From M3007 sp964484205 (GTDB lineage: Bacteria > Bacteroidota > Bacteroidia > Chitinophagales > Saprospiraceae): a stretch of 64,000 bases of DNA. The notes beneath the pieces are model-generated. The model saw only the letters and a program-made list of their open reading frames with translations. It did not search any database and was not told the DNA's origin. This document shows positions 1-9,153 of the stretch, piece after piece. The stretch spans positions 1-64,000 of the forward strand of contig CAZAEZ010000027.1 in the NCBI GenBank assembly GCA_964484205.1, given 5' to 3'. Numbering within the stretch: the stretch's first letter is position 1; every line of letters begins with the position of its first letter. The translations under genes were made by a program, and so were the position numbers.

Positions 1-1
1 T

Positions 2-562
2 CGGGCCATTCCCGCAGACGAACCCAACTACATTTTGCAAAACCTGATGGGCCGGAGCAGCGACCAAAAGCTGGGGCTGCACATCGACTCCTTCGTACCG
101 TACCACAGCGAATTTGTGTACATGCTTCAGGCGAGTGTGATTCTGGAAGAACAAACGGCAGACAACGGTTGCACGGTGGTCATTCCGGGCTCCCACCTCA
201 GCGGAAAATATGCCGATCAGAGCGCTTTTGATCAGGCTGTACCGGTACTTTCCCAACCCGGCGACCTGATCATCTGGGATAGTCGTATCTGGCATGGTAC
301 GCTGGCAAACAATACCGACAAAACCCGCTGGTCGATCATCGCCGCTTTTTCGCGCTGGTGGATCAAGCAAATGTTCAATTACACCGATAACCTGCCGCAG
401 GAGATTTACGAAAAACTCACCGACAACCAGAAGGCAATTGTCGGCTTTTGTTCAATCGCCTACAATGACGAACAAGAGGGCATCGACCGGAAACGCGGCT
501 ACGACACCCTCCTGGAAAATGTAGAAGATTACCGGTATAAGCGCCAACCCGAGGTAGTATAG
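2..562 (+). CDS. Phytanoyl-CoA dioxygenase (PhyH) family protein, 5' truncated
   Basis: The reading frame is open from the first bases of the window, so the true start lies upstream. The visible part holds the core of a non-haem Fe(II)/2-oxoglutarate dioxygenase. An HxD iron motif sits in LHIDSFVPYHSEF, and the distal His is in WDSRIWHGTLANNT, followed by an Arg (KTRW) suited to binding 2-oxoglutarate. The order HxD, PGSH, WHG is that of the PhyH family. Such enzymes hydroxylate small molecules or lipids, and the substrate cannot be told from this fragment. Codons run to the stop with no frameshift. A strong inverted repeat follows 26 bases later. The family call is firm, the role is open. 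Confidence 0.8.
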   Translation, partial: RAIPADEPNYILQNLMGRSSDQKLGLHIDSFVPYHSEFVYMLQASVILEEQTADNGCTVVIPGSHLSGKYADQSAFDQAVPVLSQPGDLIIWDSRIWHGTLANNTDKTRWSIIAAFSRWWIKQMFNYTDNLPQEIYEKLTDNQKAIVGFCSIAYNDEQEGIDRKRGYDTLLENVEDYRYKRQPEVV

Positions 563-588
563 TGCCTGCCGGCAAATTTTGTCCAACA

Positions 589-639
589 TTCACCGCCAGG
601 GCCCCGCGCATGTATGCGCGTAACTGCCCTGGCGGTGAA
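589..639. repeat. Inverted repeat with nested palindrome after the PhyH gene
   Basis: A 14-base arm at 589-602 (TTCACCGCCAGGGC) is matched perfectly by its reverse complement at 626-639. The loop holds a second palindrome (CGCGCA-TGTA-TGCGCG, 605-620). There is no clean T-tract, so this may be a repeat or a processing hairpin rather than a simple terminator. It separates the PhyH gene from acetyl-CoA synthetase. Confidence 0.75.
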
Positions 640-752
640 AAATTTTCGGACCAATCCGAAAAACACCGGCCTGCCGGGAACCCGGTTTCTCCAACTGTCA
701 GAATTCAATATATTCGCCACAGAACAGTTGAACGAAGACAATTTAAAATCCT

Positions 753-2657
753 ATGACGGCGAAAATCAACTCCTTCGAAGAATATCAACGCGAATATGCC
801 CGCAGTGTGGCCGACCCGGAAGGTTTCTGGGCAGAACAGGCCGGCCGGTTTCAATGGCAAAAACCCTGGCGCCGGGTCCTGAAATGGAATTTCCGGACCC
901 CGGATGTAAAGTGGTTCGCCGGTGGGCGGTTGAATATAACGGAAAACTGTCTCGACCGGCATCTGGAATCCCGGGGCAACCAGACAGCCCTCATTTGGGA
1001 GCCGAATGACCCCGGCCGCCGTCCGCGAAAAATCACTTACAAACAACTTTACGGCCTGGTTTGCCAGTTTGCCAATGCCCTCAAAGCGCAGGGCGTAAAA
1101 AAGGGCGACCGGGTTTGTATTTATATGCCCATGACGCCCGAGCTGGCCATAGCCACGCTCGCCTGTGCCCGCATCGGGGCGGTACATTCCGTGGTGTTTG
1201 CCGGCTTTAGCGCCGTTTCAATCGCCGACCGGATCAAGGATGCGCAGGCCAAAGTCGTGATTACCTCCGATTACAACGCCCGGGGCCCAAAAAATATCCC
1301 GGTAAAAAAAGTGGTGGACGAAGCGCTCGCGCTTGGCTGCGATTCCATCGAGCACGTGATTGTACACCAAAATACCGGCGACAAAGTTACCATGCAGCCC
1401 GGACGCGATATATGGTGGCACGATGCCGTCAAAGGCCGCCGGAAAAGCGGGAAAGCAACCGTCGTGAACAGCGAAGACATGTTGTTTATCCTGTACACCT
1501 CCGGCTCCACGGGCAAACCCAAGGGGGTGGTGCATACCCACGGCGGATACATGGTGTACACCGAATATTCCTTCCGGAATGTGTTTCAATACGAAGACGG
1601 GGATATTTACTGGTGCACAGCCGACATTGGCTGGATCACCGGCCATTCCTATATCGTGTACGGCCCCTTGCTGGCCGGCGCGACGACCTTGATGTTCGAA
1701 GGGGTGCCTACTTACCCCGACGCCGGCCGTTTTTGGGATGTCATTCAACGCCATAAGGTCAACATTTTTTATACAGCCCCCACCGCCATCCGCGCGCTGA
1801 TGGCTGCCGGCGACGCATGGGTAAAAAACCGGCGCATGCCTTCGCTCCGGATTTTGGGAACCGTCGGCGAACCAATCAACGAAGAGGCCTGGCACTGGTA
1901 CAATGAACGCGTAGGCAAAAAACGTTGCCCGATCGTGGATACCTGGTGGCAAACCGAAACCGGGGGGATCATGATCAGCCCTTTGGCCGGTATCACGCCA
2001 TTAAAACCTTGCTACGCAACCTTGCCGCTTCCGGGCGTTCAGCCCTGCCTGGTGGATGCCAACGGACGCGAGATCAAAGGCAACGACGTGGAAGGCATGC
2101 TTTGCATAAAATATCCCTGGCCCTCCATTATCCGAACCACTTACGGGGACCACGAGCGGTGCCGGCAAACGTATTTTGCCACCTTCAAGAACAAATATTT
2201 CACCGGCGACGGCGCCCGGCGCGATGCCCAAGGCATGTACCGGATCATTGGCCGGGTCGACGACGTGATTAATGTCTCCGGCCACCGGATTGGTACAGCC
2301 GAAGTGGAGGACGCGATCAATAAAACACCCCATGTGGTGGAATCGGCAGTGGTGGGTTTCCCCCACGATATCAAAGGGCAGGGTATCTACGCCTACGTCA
2401 TAACTTCAGGTTCCATTTCCGATGCCGCTGCGTTTAAGCAAACGGTGCTGGCAACTGTTGTCCGGGAGATTGGCCCGATAGCCAAACCGGATAAGATCCA
2501 ACTGGTGCCGGGTTTGCCTAAAACACGTTCCGGAAAGATCATGCGGCGGATTTTGCGAAAAATTGCGGAAGGCGACACCGGAAATCTTGGCGACATCAGC
2601 ACTCTGCTCAACCCCGAGGTCGTGGATGTCATCAAGACCGGGGCGAAATCTGTGTAA
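753..2657 (+). CDS. acs: Acetyl-CoA synthetase
   Basis: AMP-forming acyl-CoA ligase of 634 residues, the usual acs length. It joins acetate to CoA through an acetyl-adenylate. The ATP-binding P-loop is at about 248-258 (YTSGSTGKPKG), WWQTETGG follows in the middle, and the C-terminal GRVDDVINVSGHR hinge precedes KTRSGKIMRR. The lysine of that last motif (about 595) is the catalytic residue that is acetylated in the family. The ACAS N-terminal domain is present (SFEEYQREYARS). The close likeness to acetate enzymes rather than longer-chain ligases supports acetate or propionate as substrate. The DUF4212/symporter pair 3.3 kb downstream could supply acetate. The gene is followed by a terminator. 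Confidence 0.93.
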   Translation: MTAKINSFEEYQREYARSVADPEGFWAEQAGRFQWQKPWRRVLKWNFRTPDVKWFAGGRLNITENCLDRHLESRGNQTALIWEPNDPGRRPRKITYKQLYGLVCQFANALKAQGVKKGDRVCIYMPMTPELAIATLACARIGAVHSVVFAGFSAVSIADRIKDAQAKVVITSDYNARGPKNIPVKKVVDEALALGCDSIEHVIVHQNTGDKVTMQPGRDIWWHDAVKGRRKSGKATVVNSEDMLFILYTSGSTGKPKGVVHTHGGYMVYTEYSFRNVFQYEDGDIYWCTADIGWITGHSYIVYGPLLAGATTLMFEGVPTYPDAGRFWDVIQRHKVNIFYTAPTAIRALMAAGDAWVKNRRMPSLRILGTVGEPINEEAWHWYNERVGKKRCPIVDTWWQTETGGIMISPLAGITPLKPCYATLPLPGVQPCLVDANGREIKGNDVEGMLCIKYPWPSIIRTTYGDHERCRQTYFATFKNKYFTGDGARRDAQGMYRIIGRVDDVINVSGHRIGTAEVEDAINKTPHVVESAVVGFPHDIKGQGIYAYVITSGSISDAAAFKQTVLATVVREIGPIAKPDKIQLVPGLPKTRSGKIMRRILRKIAEGDTGNLGDISTLLNPEVVDVIKTGAKSV

Positions 2658-2801
2658 CTGAACATTTTGCATTTTTACCTGCGGGAAAAATCGCTGCGGG
2701 CGTTTAAACTGGCACGGTTTTTTCCGTTATTCAGTGCGCTTATAATCCCCTGAACGAAAATGCGCATAATCCGTATCCTATCCTACCCAAGAAAAATATG
2801 A

Positions 2802-2833
2802 CCTGCAGCGAATGATGCTGCGGGTTTTTTTTT
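2802..2833 (+). terminator. Rho-independent terminator after acs
   Basis: The stem CCTGCAGC / GCTGCGGG (2802-2809 with 2817-2824, one G-T pair) is followed by nine T residues. It lies about 145 bases after the acs stop. Confidence 0.75.
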
Positions 2834-2834
2834 G

Positions 2835-2873
2835 GCAAAAAGAGAACCCACACATTTTGCAACGGGTGGGTTC
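2835..2873 (-). terminator. Terminator after carbonic anhydrase
   Basis: The arms GAACCCA (2844-2850) and TGGGTTC (2867-2873) form a hairpin. On the minus strand it is followed by TCTTTTT. It sits 41 bases beyond the carbonic anhydrase stop, back to back with the acs terminator. Confidence 0.7.
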
Positions 2874-2913
2874 GGCATCTTTCTAACAACCTTATTTTCT
2901 TTAGGAGCGGGTA

Positions 2914-3582
2914 TCAGACATGATTCAGTGCGTCAGCATTAATCTGCCCTTTAAACTCCGGGTGTTCAAAAAACTCTACGATTCCGGTTTCCACATCGTA
3001 CATACCACCGACAATTGCGATTTCACCTTTAGCTGCCATCTCGCGCAGGATCGGGCTGTTTTTGCTGATTTCAGCCATCACTAAATGCACGTTGGCCACA
3101 GCAACTGCGTTCGGGTATGCATAGGGATCATCGGAACCGTTGGTGGGTTTCGGCGTTTTTGCCATAGCCGGATGGATTTTCTGCAGCAATCCGGTCAGGT
3201 TGCCCATTTCCACATGGTCGCAGGCTCCCTTTACCGCACCGCATTTCGTATGGCCGAGCACCAGCACAATTTTTGAACCGGCAACTTTACAGGCAAACTC
3301 CATGGAGCCCAGAATATCGTTGTTCAGGATATTGCCGGCAATGCGGGCGCTGAAAATATCACCCAGGCCCTGATCAAAAATCAGTTCGGCGCTTGTTCGC
3401 GAATCAATGCAACTCAGGATCACCGCAAACGGATGTTGCCCCTCCTTGGTTTCGTTCACCTGCTGGAGCAAATTGCGATTTGCCTTCAGGTTGTTGACAA
3501 AACGATTGTTCCCGTTTTGCAACAGCTGGAGCGCATCCGTGGGGGTCAGGTTGTCTTGCAATTCTTTTGTTATTGTACGCAT
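2914..3582 (-). CDS. can: Beta-class carbonic anhydrase
   Basis: Interconverts CO2 and bicarbonate in the cytoplasm. The 222-residue protein shows the beta-class zinc site: Cys58 and Asp60 in SCIDSR, and His111 and Cys114 in GHTKCGAV. No signal peptide is seen. The stop-to-start gap to the SulP transporter upstream is 23 bases, so the two are very likely cotranscribed. That pairing suggests the enzyme acts on bicarbonate moved by the transporter, feeding carboxylases or balancing pH. A terminator follows directly. Confidence 0.93.
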   Translation of the reverse strand: MRTITKELQDNLTPTDALQLLQNGNNRFVNNLKANRNLLQQVNETKEGQHPFAVILSCIDSRTSAELIFDQGLGDIFSARIAGNILNNDILGSMEFACKVAGSKIVLVLGHTKCGAVKGACDHVEMGNLTGLLQKIHPAMAKTPKPTNGSDDPYAYPNAVAVANVHLVMAEISKNSPILREMAAKGEIAIVGGMYDVETGIVEFFEHPEFKGQINADALNHV

Positions 3583-3605
3583 GTTTTATCTGATTTTATG
3601 TGCTT

Positions 3606-5225
3606 TTAATTATTGGTCAACACTTTCCTCTTCGATACGACAGGCGGCGCCCCGCTGTGGACAAAGTCGGCTTCGCCGAAATTGTAGCGTTCATGAAAAC
3701 CAGAAAGCTGCACTGTAATATTTTTAGCCTGCGCTTTTGTCTCGGTGAACTCCCGAATAATTTCGAGCACATCATGATCAATGTAAGCCGTATCGGTGGC
3801 ATCGATCAAAACATTCGAACCTTCCGGCAGGTGTTCCAGGGTAAGTTTTATACTTGCCTTATTGAGGAAAGAGACCTCTTGCGATAATTCGATGCGGATC
3901 AAATCCCCCTCGTGATATTCTTCTTTGTGAAAAAAGTACGCATTTTTCAAATTGCCCCGAAGAATGGCAAAAACACTGGCGCCCAAACCGATCAGTACCC
4001 CGGTTAGCAAATCGGTAAATACTACTGCCGTTACGGTGATAATGAATGGCCACCACTGGTACTTCCCACTGGCCCACATTTGCTTGAATATGGAAACTTT
4101 GGCCAGTTTATATCCCACTTGCAACAGGATCGCTGCCAGGGCAGCCAAGGGGATCATGTTGAGGAGCCCGGGAATCAGCAACACACAAACGACAAGGAAA
4201 ACGCCGTGTAAAATGGCCGCCAATTTTGTGCGCGCGCCGGCATTAAGGTTGGCCGAACTTCGTACAATAACCGAGGTGATCGGCAAGCCACCAATCAATC
4301 CGGAAACTAGATTGCCGATACCCTGCGCCTGGAGTTCTTTGTTGGGATTGGTCGTTCGTTTTTCCGGATCAATTTTATCCACAGCTTCGATGCACAGCAA
4401 GGTCTCAATCGAAGCCACGGCACAAACGGTGAGTGCGATTTGGTACACCGCAGGGTTGTTCCATTGGGAGAAATCGGGGAATAAAAACTGCCCAAAGAAT
4501 TCATTGAAACTACTGGCAATTGGTATACTGACCAGGTGTTCAGGCCGGATCGCCCAGGAACTTCCCGCCGCTTCAAATGCCTGATTGATCAGCACGCCGG
4601 CCAACACAGCAACCAGGGCGCCCGGAATGGCCCCTACCTTTGATTTAATCGCAGGACGTTCCCACAAAATCAGGATCGCCAAACCAATCAGGGTAACCAA
4701 AGTCGCGCCCGGATGGATGTACAGGGCAATCGAGTCCCAAATGGACGAAAGGGTGTTGGAGCCACCAGGTTCCAGAAATGCCATATCACCCTCTGCATCC
4801 TTATCGTAGCCCAGGGCGTGTGGAATCTGCTTCAGGATGATGATGATGCCGATACCGGTGAGCATGCCTTTTATCACGCTGTTTGGGAAAAAATTGGCAA
4901 TCGTACCGGCACGAACCAAACCCAGGATATATTGCAAAACACCGGCAACCACGACAGCCAGCAAAAACGCCTGAAAACTGCCAAGTTGTTGAATTGAAAC
5001 CAGCACAACAGCCGTAAGACCTGCTGCCGGGCCGCTAACACTGGTATGCGAATTACTCAATGCACCAATGACTATTCCGCCGATGATCCCGGCAATCAGC
5101 CCGGAAAACAAGGGCGCCCCCGATGCCAGTGCGATCCCTAAACAAAGGGGGACTGCAATGAGAAAGACTACAATAGAGGCGGACAGATCGCCTTTAAATG
5201 TTTTTAGAAAATTCGATTTTTCCAT
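3606..5225 (-). CDS. SulP-family anion (probably bicarbonate) transporter with STAS domain
   Basis: The 539-residue membrane protein has the SulP layout: about a dozen hydrophobic segments from residue 12 to about 420, the family pattern ALASGAPLFSGLIAGIIGG near the N-terminus, and a cytoplasmic STAS domain at the C-terminus (from about 440, with NVLIDATDTAYIDHDVLE). SulP proteins carry sulfate, bicarbonate or dicarboxylates. The neighbour 23 bases downstream is a carbonic anhydrase, which favours Na+-dependent bicarbonate uptake of the BicA type. That substrate is inferred from context, not read from residues. Confidence 0.88.
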   Translation of the reverse strand: MEKSNFLKTFKGDLSASIVVFLIAVPLCLGIALASGAPLFSGLIAGIIGGIVIGALSNSHTSVSGPAAGLTAVVLVSIQQLGSFQAFLLAVVVAGVLQYILGLVRAGTIANFFPNSVIKGMLTGIGIIIILKQIPHALGYDKDAEGDMAFLEPGGSNTLSSIWDSIALYIHPGATLVTLIGLAILILWERPAIKSKVGAIPGALVAVLAGVLINQAFEAAGSSWAIRPEHLVSIPIASSFNEFFGQFLFPDFSQWNNPAVYQIALTVCAVASIETLLCIEAVDKIDPEKRTTNPNKELQAQGIGNLVSGLIGGLPITSVIVRSSANLNAGARTKLAAILHGVFLVVCVLLIPGLLNMIPLAALAAILLQVGYKLAKVSIFKQMWASGKYQWWPFIITVTAVVFTDLLTGVLIGLGASVFAILRGNLKNAYFFHKEEYHEGDLIRIELSQEVSFLNKASIKLTLEHLPEGSNVLIDATDTAYIDHDVLEIIREFTETKAQAKNITVQLSGFHERYNFGEADFVHSGAPPVVSKRKVLTNN

Positions 5226-5426
5226 TAAGCTTAGATTTTTTAAGAATCAGGTGTGGTAAACAAGCGGGAACGCATTGTATGGAAGCGTCGCCGAGCAAAC
5301 GCTTGGATCGATCGTAAAGAACAACCGCATGTAAAAGCAGCGTACGCAGTTGCCACACAGGCAACATACTGCTCATTAACTTTTAAATAAGGTGGAAAAG
5401 TGGACGGCCAAGCCCACAAAGCAATC

Positions 5427-5741
5427 TCAAACGCGCTCGGGAGGCGGCGTTAAAATGGCGACAAATTTCCCGGACAGGGGAATCTCCATTTGCATCAAAA
5501 GGGCACTTCGAAGATTGGAGAACAACATTAAATTGGAAGCATCAAGCGGCAGCTCTTCCGGATGATATTTATCCTCACTGCCGAGTTTTTTATTCTCCGT
5601 ATTATCTTTTTTTTCGCAGTCCTGTTCATTCAGGCAAATGGAATCGGCATGCTGAAACGCCTTGAACTGTTCAACGGCAAACCCCGTGAGGATACCGCTT
5701 AGTGCAATAAGGACAGCAAGGTTTTTGAATTGTTTCAACAT
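5427..5741 (-). CDS. Small membrane-anchored or secreted protein of unknown function
   Basis: A 104-residue product I do not recognise. The N-terminus (FKNLAVLIALSGILTGFAVEQF) looks like a signal anchor. It is followed by a charged stretch with two Cys residues about five apart (SICLNEQDCEKKD) and ends in a proline-rich tail. It lies 201 bases before the SulP gene on the same strand and may belong to that transcript. Codon usage looks normal and the start is the first ATG. Confidence that it is expressed is moderate. Confidence 0.5.
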   Translation of the reverse strand: MLKQFKNLAVLIALSGILTGFAVEQFKAFQHADSICLNEQDCEKKDNTENKKLGSEDKYHPEELPLDASNLMLFSNLRSALLMQMEIPLSGKFVAILTPPPERV

Positions 5742-5879
5742 GGTGCAAAAATCGGAATCTTAACAGGGTCTGCAAACAAATGTTTAACATTTTGACAGAA
5801 TTAATCGTGTTTTAATATTTTTATCCGCCAACGCCCGCTAGTTCAGGTACGTTCCCGGGGAGGTTTTTTACCTTGGTCC

Positions 5880-5940
5880 GGTTTAGCGCATGTTGGGGAT
5901 TTTTTGCCTCCGGCAGAAAATCCCCAACATGCGCTAAACC
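5880..5940. repeat. Near-perfect 29-bp hairpin in divergent intergenic region
   Basis: Bases 5880-5908 pair with 5912-5940. The arm starts GTTTAGCGCATGTTGGGGAT, and there is one G-T wobble and a 3-base loop. A short GGT/ACC pair (5875-5877 with 5943-5945) extends it. The hairpin lies between the minus-strand small protein and the plus-strand symporter pair, 30 bases before the DUF4212 start. It could be a repeat element, a bidirectional terminator or a structured leader. Confidence 0.85.
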
Positions 5941-5970
5941 CCACCGGCACCCTAACCTAAAACGTCTGTC

Positions 5971-6225
5971 ATGGCAAAAGATCATCATGCTTATTGGGGA
6001 AAAAATCTCCGGTACCTGGTTGTGTTGCTCAGTATCTGGTTGATTGTTTCCTATGGTTTTGGAATTGTTTTCGCCGAAAATCTGAATCAGTTCAGGATTG
6101 CCGGCTTCAAACTCGGGTTTTGGTTTGCACAACAAGGCGCCATCTATCTGTTTGTCGCACTCATTTTTATTTACGTCCGGTTGATGAACAAGCTGGATAA
6201 AGAATTTGAAGTTGACGAACTGTAG
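5971..6225 (+). CDS. DUF4212 symporter small subunit
   Basis: An 84-residue membrane protein with two hydrophobic helices (about 15-34 and 49-67) and a charged C-terminus, matching the DUF4212 family of small subunits found beside sodium:solute symporters. The large subunit starts 78 bases downstream on the same strand, so both should form one transporter. The family is known by this gene pairing, and its exact role in transport is not settled. A long hairpin lies directly upstream and may shape its leader. Confidence 0.85.
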   Translation: MAKDHHAYWGKNLRYLVVLLSIWLIVSYGFGIVFAENLNQFRIAGFKLGFWFAQQGAIYLFVALIFIYVRLMNKLDKEFEVDEL

Positions 6226-6303
6226 CCTGCGCTACCACTCCACCACGGCAATCCGAAGTATTTACCTCTCCTGCGCGATTTATCTTCTAAAAACAAGCTC
6301 CCC

Positions 6304-7998
6304 ATGAGTGTACAACTCTGGACAATAATATTAGTCAGCATTTCCTTTGTTTGGTACATCGGCATCGCCATCTGGTCAAGAGCCGCTTCAACCAAAGAAT
6401 TTTACATCGCCGGTGGCGGTGTCCCGCCGGTGCTGAACGGGATGGCTACTGCGGCCGACTGGATGTCGGCGGCTTCGTTCATCTCGATGGCCGGGATCAT
6501 TTCGTTTAGCGGCTACGACGGATCGGTGTACCTCATGGGCTGGACGGGCGGCTATGTGCTCCTGGCTTTGCTGCTGGCGCCTTACCTGCGAAAATTCGGA
6601 CAGTTTACGGTACCCGACTTCATCGGCGAGCGTTACTACTCCCAGCAAGCCAGAATTGTGGCGGTGATCTGCGCGCTTTTTGTCTCGTTTACCTATATCG
6701 CCGGACAAATGCGCGGGGTAGGTATCGTGTTTTCCCGCTTTCTCGAAGTGGATATCAATCTTGGCGTGGTTATCGGTATGGCTATCGTGTTCTTTTACGC
6801 TGTACTTGGCGGCATGAAAGGCATTACCTACACGCAGGTAGCCCAATACGTGGTGCTCATTTTTGCTTTTATGGTCCCGGCCATATTCATTTCCATCCAG
6901 ATGACCGGCGTACCAATCCCGCAACTGGGCATGGGCGCCAGCCTTGCCGACGGCACCTACTTGCTGGACAGGCTGGACGGTTTGAACCGGGAACTGGGCT
7001 TTGCCCCCTACACCAATGGCTCGAAACCAATCATAGACATGCTTTGCATAACGGCAGCCCTCATGGTCGGCACTGCAGGGCTGCCGCACGTTATCGTCCG
7101 TTTTTTTACCGTGCCCCGGGTACGCGACGCGCGTTCTTCCGCCGGGTGGGCGCTGGTGTTCATTGCGATCCTCTACACGACTGCACCCGCGGTGGCGGCT
7201 TTTGTGCGGACCAATTTGATTGAAACAGTTTCGGGGAAAACCTATGCCGAAGTACCCTCATGGTTTAGCAAATGGGAGGCGGCAGGCCTGATTACATTTT
7301 CCGATAAAAACCAGGACGGCCGCATTCAATATGTGCAGGCGCCTGAACGAAATGAATTGAGCATCGACCGCGACATCATGGTGCTGGCCAATCCTGAAAT
7401 TGCCCGGCTGCCGGCCTGGGTGGTGGCATTGGTAGCTGCCGGCGGGCTTGCTGCCGCACTTTCCACGGCAGCCGGGTTGCTGCTTGTGATTTCCAGTGCG
7501 ATTTCGCACGACCTGCTCAAAAAGGCCATCCGGCCAAATATTTCCGAGCGCGGCGAGCTCATGGCGGCGCGGATTGCCGCAGGTGTTTCCGTGATTTTTG
7601 CCGGGTTGCTGGGCATTTACCCGCCGGGATTTGTGGCCGAGGTGGTTGCCTTTGCCTTTGGCCTTGCCGCCGCTTCGTTTTTTCCGGCAATTTTCCTGGG
7701 TATTTTTGATAAACGCACCAACAAGGAAGGTGCCGTAGCAGGCATGGTGACCGGCTTGGTTTTTACCGTCGTTATGATTTTGCTGATGAAGGCCGATAAA
7801 CTTTTTGGCCTGGAAGCACCCTACATGAAAAATGTCGGCGGTATCAGCGCAGAGGGCATTGGAACCATCGGGATGTTGCTCAATTTTTTGGTAACCATCG
7901 TCATATCCCGCTTCACGGCACCGCCTCCGGCTGATGTTCAGGAGATGGTGGAAGAAATTCGAATACCCCGTGGCGCCGGCAAAGCATCTGACATTTAA
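6304..7998 (+). CDS. Sodium:solute symporter, VC_2705/ActP-like subfamily
   Basis: The 564-residue polytopic protein has the sodium:solute symporter signature near the N-terminus (EFYIAGGGVPPVLNGMATAA, then DWMSAASFISMAG) and about 13 hydrophobic segments. Members that travel with DUF4212 resemble the acetate permease ActP. Acetate or another short carboxylate is the likely cargo, with acs as the metabolic partner in this window. A hydrophilic loop near 320-345 (KNQDGRIQYVQAPERNE) is typical of the subfamily. Substrate is inferred. Confidence 0.88.
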   Translation: MSVQLWTIILVSISFVWYIGIAIWSRAASTKEFYIAGGGVPPVLNGMATAADWMSAASFISMAGIISFSGYDGSVYLMGWTGGYVLLALLLAPYLRKFGQFTVPDFIGERYYSQQARIVAVICALFVSFTYIAGQMRGVGIVFSRFLEVDINLGVVIGMAIVFFYAVLGGMKGITYTQVAQYVVLIFAFMVPAIFISIQMTGVPIPQLGMGASLADGTYLLDRLDGLNRELGFAPYTNGSKPIIDMLCITAALMVGTAGLPHVIVRFFTVPRVRDARSSAGWALVFIAILYTTAPAVAAFVRTNLIETVSGKTYAEVPSWFSKWEAAGLITFSDKNQDGRIQYVQAPERNELSIDRDIMVLANPEIARLPAWVVALVAAGGLAAALSTAAGLLLVISSAISHDLLKKAIRPNISERGELMAARIAAGVSVIFAGLLGIYPPGFVAEVVAFAFGLAAASFFPAIFLGIFDKRTNKEGAVAGMVTGLVFTVVMILLMKADKLFGLEAPYMKNVGGISAEGIGTIGMLLNFLVTIVISRFTAPPPADVQEMVEEIRIPRGAGKASDI

Positions 7999-8203
7999 AC
8001 GCATGGCAAACCCGCATGCGGGCATTCATGCGTATTCGGTCTGCATACCAGATTTCTTTCTGTTGTCACGTCGAATTCGGGAACGGTTGGGAACATCGAC
8101 CACGGTCAGGTCACAACTTGAGTTAATTTGGCGCCGCGCAGGCCGCGGCCTCCCTTGTAAGTCACCGTGTTTTCTTCATAGCCATCTTAATTCGAAAGCC
8201 ATC

Positions 8204-9121
8204 ATGGTCCATTCCATCCGCCTGTTTTTCGTACTCTTGCTCGGATTGAGCAGCCCGTGGCTTACACCGGGTATTTCCCAAAACTTCGTCGACCTGTTGC
8301 GGATTGACTACACCGGCAGTTCAGGCAATGCTTTCGAATCGGGTTCGGGCACTTCAAGCGTTCGGGAATGGCTGGTCGATGCCAATGTTCCAATCCCCGT
8401 TTCAAAAAACTATACCATCCTGACCGGTTTCCAGGTTGAACACATCCGGGTTGGGTTGTATCCGCAGCAGAATGCCAGTTCTGTAAAAAACCTGGGCTTA
8501 AAATTTGGCCTGAACCAGCGGTATTCCAACAAATGGTCGGGCACATATTTGCTGTTTCCAAAGTTTGCTTCGGACCTGAAACGGTACGAAAGCGTCGATT
8601 TCCAGCTCGGCATTGCAGTGCTGTTTAAATTGACGCAGCAGGAAAACCTCCATTTCAAATTCGGCGCAATGTACAATTCCGATTTATTCGGGCCTTTTTG
8701 CACGCCCTTGCTGGGGCTTTATTTTCAGCGGGCTAAGTGGGAAGCCAATGTTTTGCTCCCGAGCATGGTTGATTTGAACTACCGGCTGGTAGCCGCGCTT
8801 AAGGTTGGTTTGCGCTTCAACGGCATGATAAAAAGTTTCAACCTGAACACCCAATTCAACGGCATGCAGCAGTATTTGGCCCGGGCCAACAATGAACTCG
8901 GCGGGTATTTGGCCTGGTCGTTCGGCAAGGTGCATCTGGTGGGTATGGTGGGGCATTCCATTGGCCGGAGTTACCGCACGTATGCCCGGGACGACCAGAT
9001 CGATTTAGGCCTCTCGGCGCTCCAATTGGGCGACGACCGAACCCAGCTGAATACAGATTTTGAGGATGGCCTGATGTACAAATTCTCTGTCCTGTACCGG
9101 CTAAACACCGGAGCGCAGTAA
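8204..9121 (+). CDS. Outer membrane beta-barrel protein, DUF6268-like
   Basis: I place the start at the ATG that opens a clear signal peptide (MVHSIRLFFVLLLGLSSPWL). The longer open frame upstream overlaps the symporter gene and codes for nothing recognisable. The 305-residue product has alternating aromatic and polar strands throughout and ends in FKFSVLYRLNTGAQ, as expected for an outer membrane barrel. It resembles DUF6268 proteins of Bacteroidota, which have no known function. It lies 23 bases before the SBF-family carrier and may be cotranscribed with it. The barrel call is better supported than the family name. Confidence 0.65.
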   Translation: MVHSIRLFFVLLLGLSSPWLTPGISQNFVDLLRIDYTGSSGNAFESGSGTSSVREWLVDANVPIPVSKNYTILTGFQVEHIRVGLYPQQNASSVKNLGLKFGLNQRYSNKWSGTYLLFPKFASDLKRYESVDFQLGIAVLFKLTQQENLHFKFGAMYNSDLFGPFCTPLLGLYFQRAKWEANVLLPSMVDLNYRLVAALKVGLRFNGMIKSFNLNTQFNGMQQYLARANNELGGYLAWSFGKVHLVGMVGHSIGRSYRTYARDDQIDLGLSALQLGDDRTQLNTDFEDGLMYKFSVLYRLNTGAQ

Positions 9122-9153
9122 ACAAACATTCCACTTTCAACAACGTGTGTAGT

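Noticed and set aside
2661..2800. Small gene between acs and its terminator
   Set aside because: Only short frames without conserved features. The words CTGCGGGAAAA and GCTGCGGG repeat, but no coding pattern is seen.
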